A DNA stretch of 64,000 bases from Niallia taxi (lineage in GTDB: Bacteria; Bacillota; Bacilli; Bacillales; Cytobacillaceae), in assembly GCF_032818155.1 (NCBI RefSeq), contig NZ_CP102589.1, positions 3,210,001 through 3,274,000 of the forward strand, given 5' to 3'. The notes under the pieces were generated by a model. It did not search any database and was not told the origin of the DNA. It saw nothing but the letters and a program-made list of their open reading frames with translations. The translations under genes and the position numbers were made by a program. Below, piece by piece: positions 63,179 to 64,000 of this stretch. Numbering within the stretch: the stretch's first letter is position 1; the number at the start of each line of letters is the position of its first letter.

Positions 63179-63874
63179 TTAAACCGTTTCAGGCTGCTCC
63201 ATTTCCAATACAATATGGTCATGCAAATACCGGAAATAGCTGTTGCTTCCCCTGCTGTTTCCCTCTAAGCAGCCGAAAAAGAACCCAGTCACCCATGCGG
63301 CATAATTGAAGCTGAGCTGATCTCTTCTGCTGTAGTTTTTCACAAGCTTCCACCATTGCTCCATTAATTGCATTACATCAGGAGAATGGGTTTTGCGAAG
63401 AATAACATTGCTTTCAATTAGACCATTATGTTTAGGATAATACTCACTCTTTAACAGCGCCAGCTGCTTTCTGATGATTTTTTCATTATCCTGCCCATTT
63501 TTGATACATTCCTTCGCTTCCTCATAAACACAATCTCTTACTGGATGTTTAAATGTATACAGCGTTTTATCGCCATTGATAAAATACTGTTCAATCAGTT
63601 GATCAATATCACCAGTTATCTCCACATTTCCATCTACCCAAATGCTGTATTCATATTCAGGCAAAAAGAAATGCGGCATAATTTTCACCTGCCTGCACTG
63701 CCTAACAATATCCAAATCGCTTGGAGGAAGAGGTCTTATTTGCCATGTAGGTGAAATAAGTGTTGGATCATCTGTAAAGCATATGTAGTCACACTGATTA
63801 GATATGATTGCTGGCTCCTTCAATTCATCATAGTCTTTTGTAATTGCTGTATAGATTACCACTCTTTTTTTCAT
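63179..63874 (-). CDS. DUF616 glycosyltransferase-like protein
   Basis: About 231 residues. RVVIYTAITKDYDELKEP, YICFTDDP, RQCRQVKIMPHFFLPEYEYSIWVDGNVEI (with a DxN/DxD-like metal site), LYTFKHPVRDCVYEEA and LIESNVILRKTHSP are typical of DUF616, a family related to plant TOD1/MUCI70, of nucleotide-sugar transferase fold. No signal or membrane helix. ATG at 63874 with GGAGG upstream. Possible polysaccharide synthesis, unproven; nothing upstream to 64000 except AT-rich sequence. Confidence 0.78.
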   Translation of the reverse strand: MKKRVVIYTAITKDYDELKEPAIISNQCDYICFTDDPTLISPTWQIRPLPPSDLDIVRQCRQVKIMPHFFLPEYEYSIWVDGNVEITGDIDQLIEQYFINGDKTLYTFKHPVRDCVYEEAKECIKNGQDNEKIIRKQLALLKSEYYPKHNGLIESNVILRKTHSPDVMQLMEQWWKLVKNYSRRDQLSFNYAAWVTGFFFGCLEGNSRGSNSYFRYLHDHIVLEMEQPETV

Positions 63875-64000
63875 CAACCTTCTCCTCCCTATTTCATGTC
63901 ACTTTAAAGCAACAATAAAATTCTTAATATTCAATTAATCACTTATTATATCATAATTGATTTCTTAGTACTATTATGTAAGCCTTTTTGTTAATAGAAC

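Noticed and set aside
1..64000. Prophage, IS, integron, tRNA, rRNA or defence genes.
   Set aside because: No integrase, transposase, capsid or nuclease genes and no tRNA-like cloverleaf were noticed.

Overview
The window is a low-GC, gene-dense stretch of chromosome from an endospore-forming Bacillaceae (Bacillus/Niallia-like). The basis is AGGAGG-type ribosome binding sites with frequent TTG and GTG starts, a dipicolinate synthase subunit, Zur boxes, T-box leaders, cre sites, sigma-D-like promoters, an intracellular subtilisin and a xyl regulon of Bacillus layout. The species cannot be named from this. No rRNA, tRNA, CRISPR array, insertion sequence or prophage was seen; the window looks like core and niche-adaptation chromosome.

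Layout. 1-2.8 kb: partial MFS exporter with its MarR regulator, a PsiE-family protein and a sugar-efflux-type MFS. 2.8-4.5 kb: aldo/keto reductase and SGNH esterase. 4.7-7.0 kb: zinc pair (ZnuA-like lipoprotein and YciC/COG0523 GTPase) with three Zur boxes. 7.1-12.0 kb: sugar-derivative catabolic operon (ThuA, two Gfo/Idh/MocA dehydrogenases, a TIM-barrel isomerase) and a divergent AraC regulator. 12.1-15.1 kb: an unrecognised Ser/Thr-rich protein and a PhoD-like phosphatase. 15.1-19.5 kb: pncA-pncB-nadD-nadE NAD salvage operon behind an NrtR-like Nudix regulator, both promoters carrying one shared 25-bp operator candidate. 19.9-25.6 kb: chemoreceptor, soluble PAS histidine kinase, dpaA without dpaB, aldo/keto reductase.

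24.7-38.7 kb is a xylose/xylo-oligosaccharide locus. A YesM/YesN-type two-component system, an ABC importer, a GH52 beta-xylosidase and a DUF624 protein would import and hydrolyse xylo-oligosaccharides; XylA and XylB feed xylose into the pentose phosphate pathway. XylR lies between the two blocks. Operators of the same design sit at xylA/xylR and about 10 kb away before the sensor kinase gene, suggesting one regulon.

39-54 kb is mixed housekeeping: flavin oxidoreductase, DUF3219, SWIM/SNF2 helicase, TRM11-like methylase, intracellular subtilisin, two MFS transporters, diguanylate cyclase, second chemoreceptor, asparaginase, a 41-residue ORF and two copies of an intergenic repeat. 54.2-56.9 kb: a threonyl-tRNA synthetase gene preceded by three tandem, nearly identical T-box leaders (the thrZ arrangement). 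57-64 kb: PhzF-family protein, GNAT protein, small membrane protein, the muropeptide set murQ-murP-mupG, and a DUF616 glycosyltransferase-like protein.

Most interesting points: the NrtR-type NAD regulon with an atypical NadD, the orphan dpaA, the shared xylose operator, the triple T-box leader, and two small or unknown genes (12103-12954 and 53994-54119).
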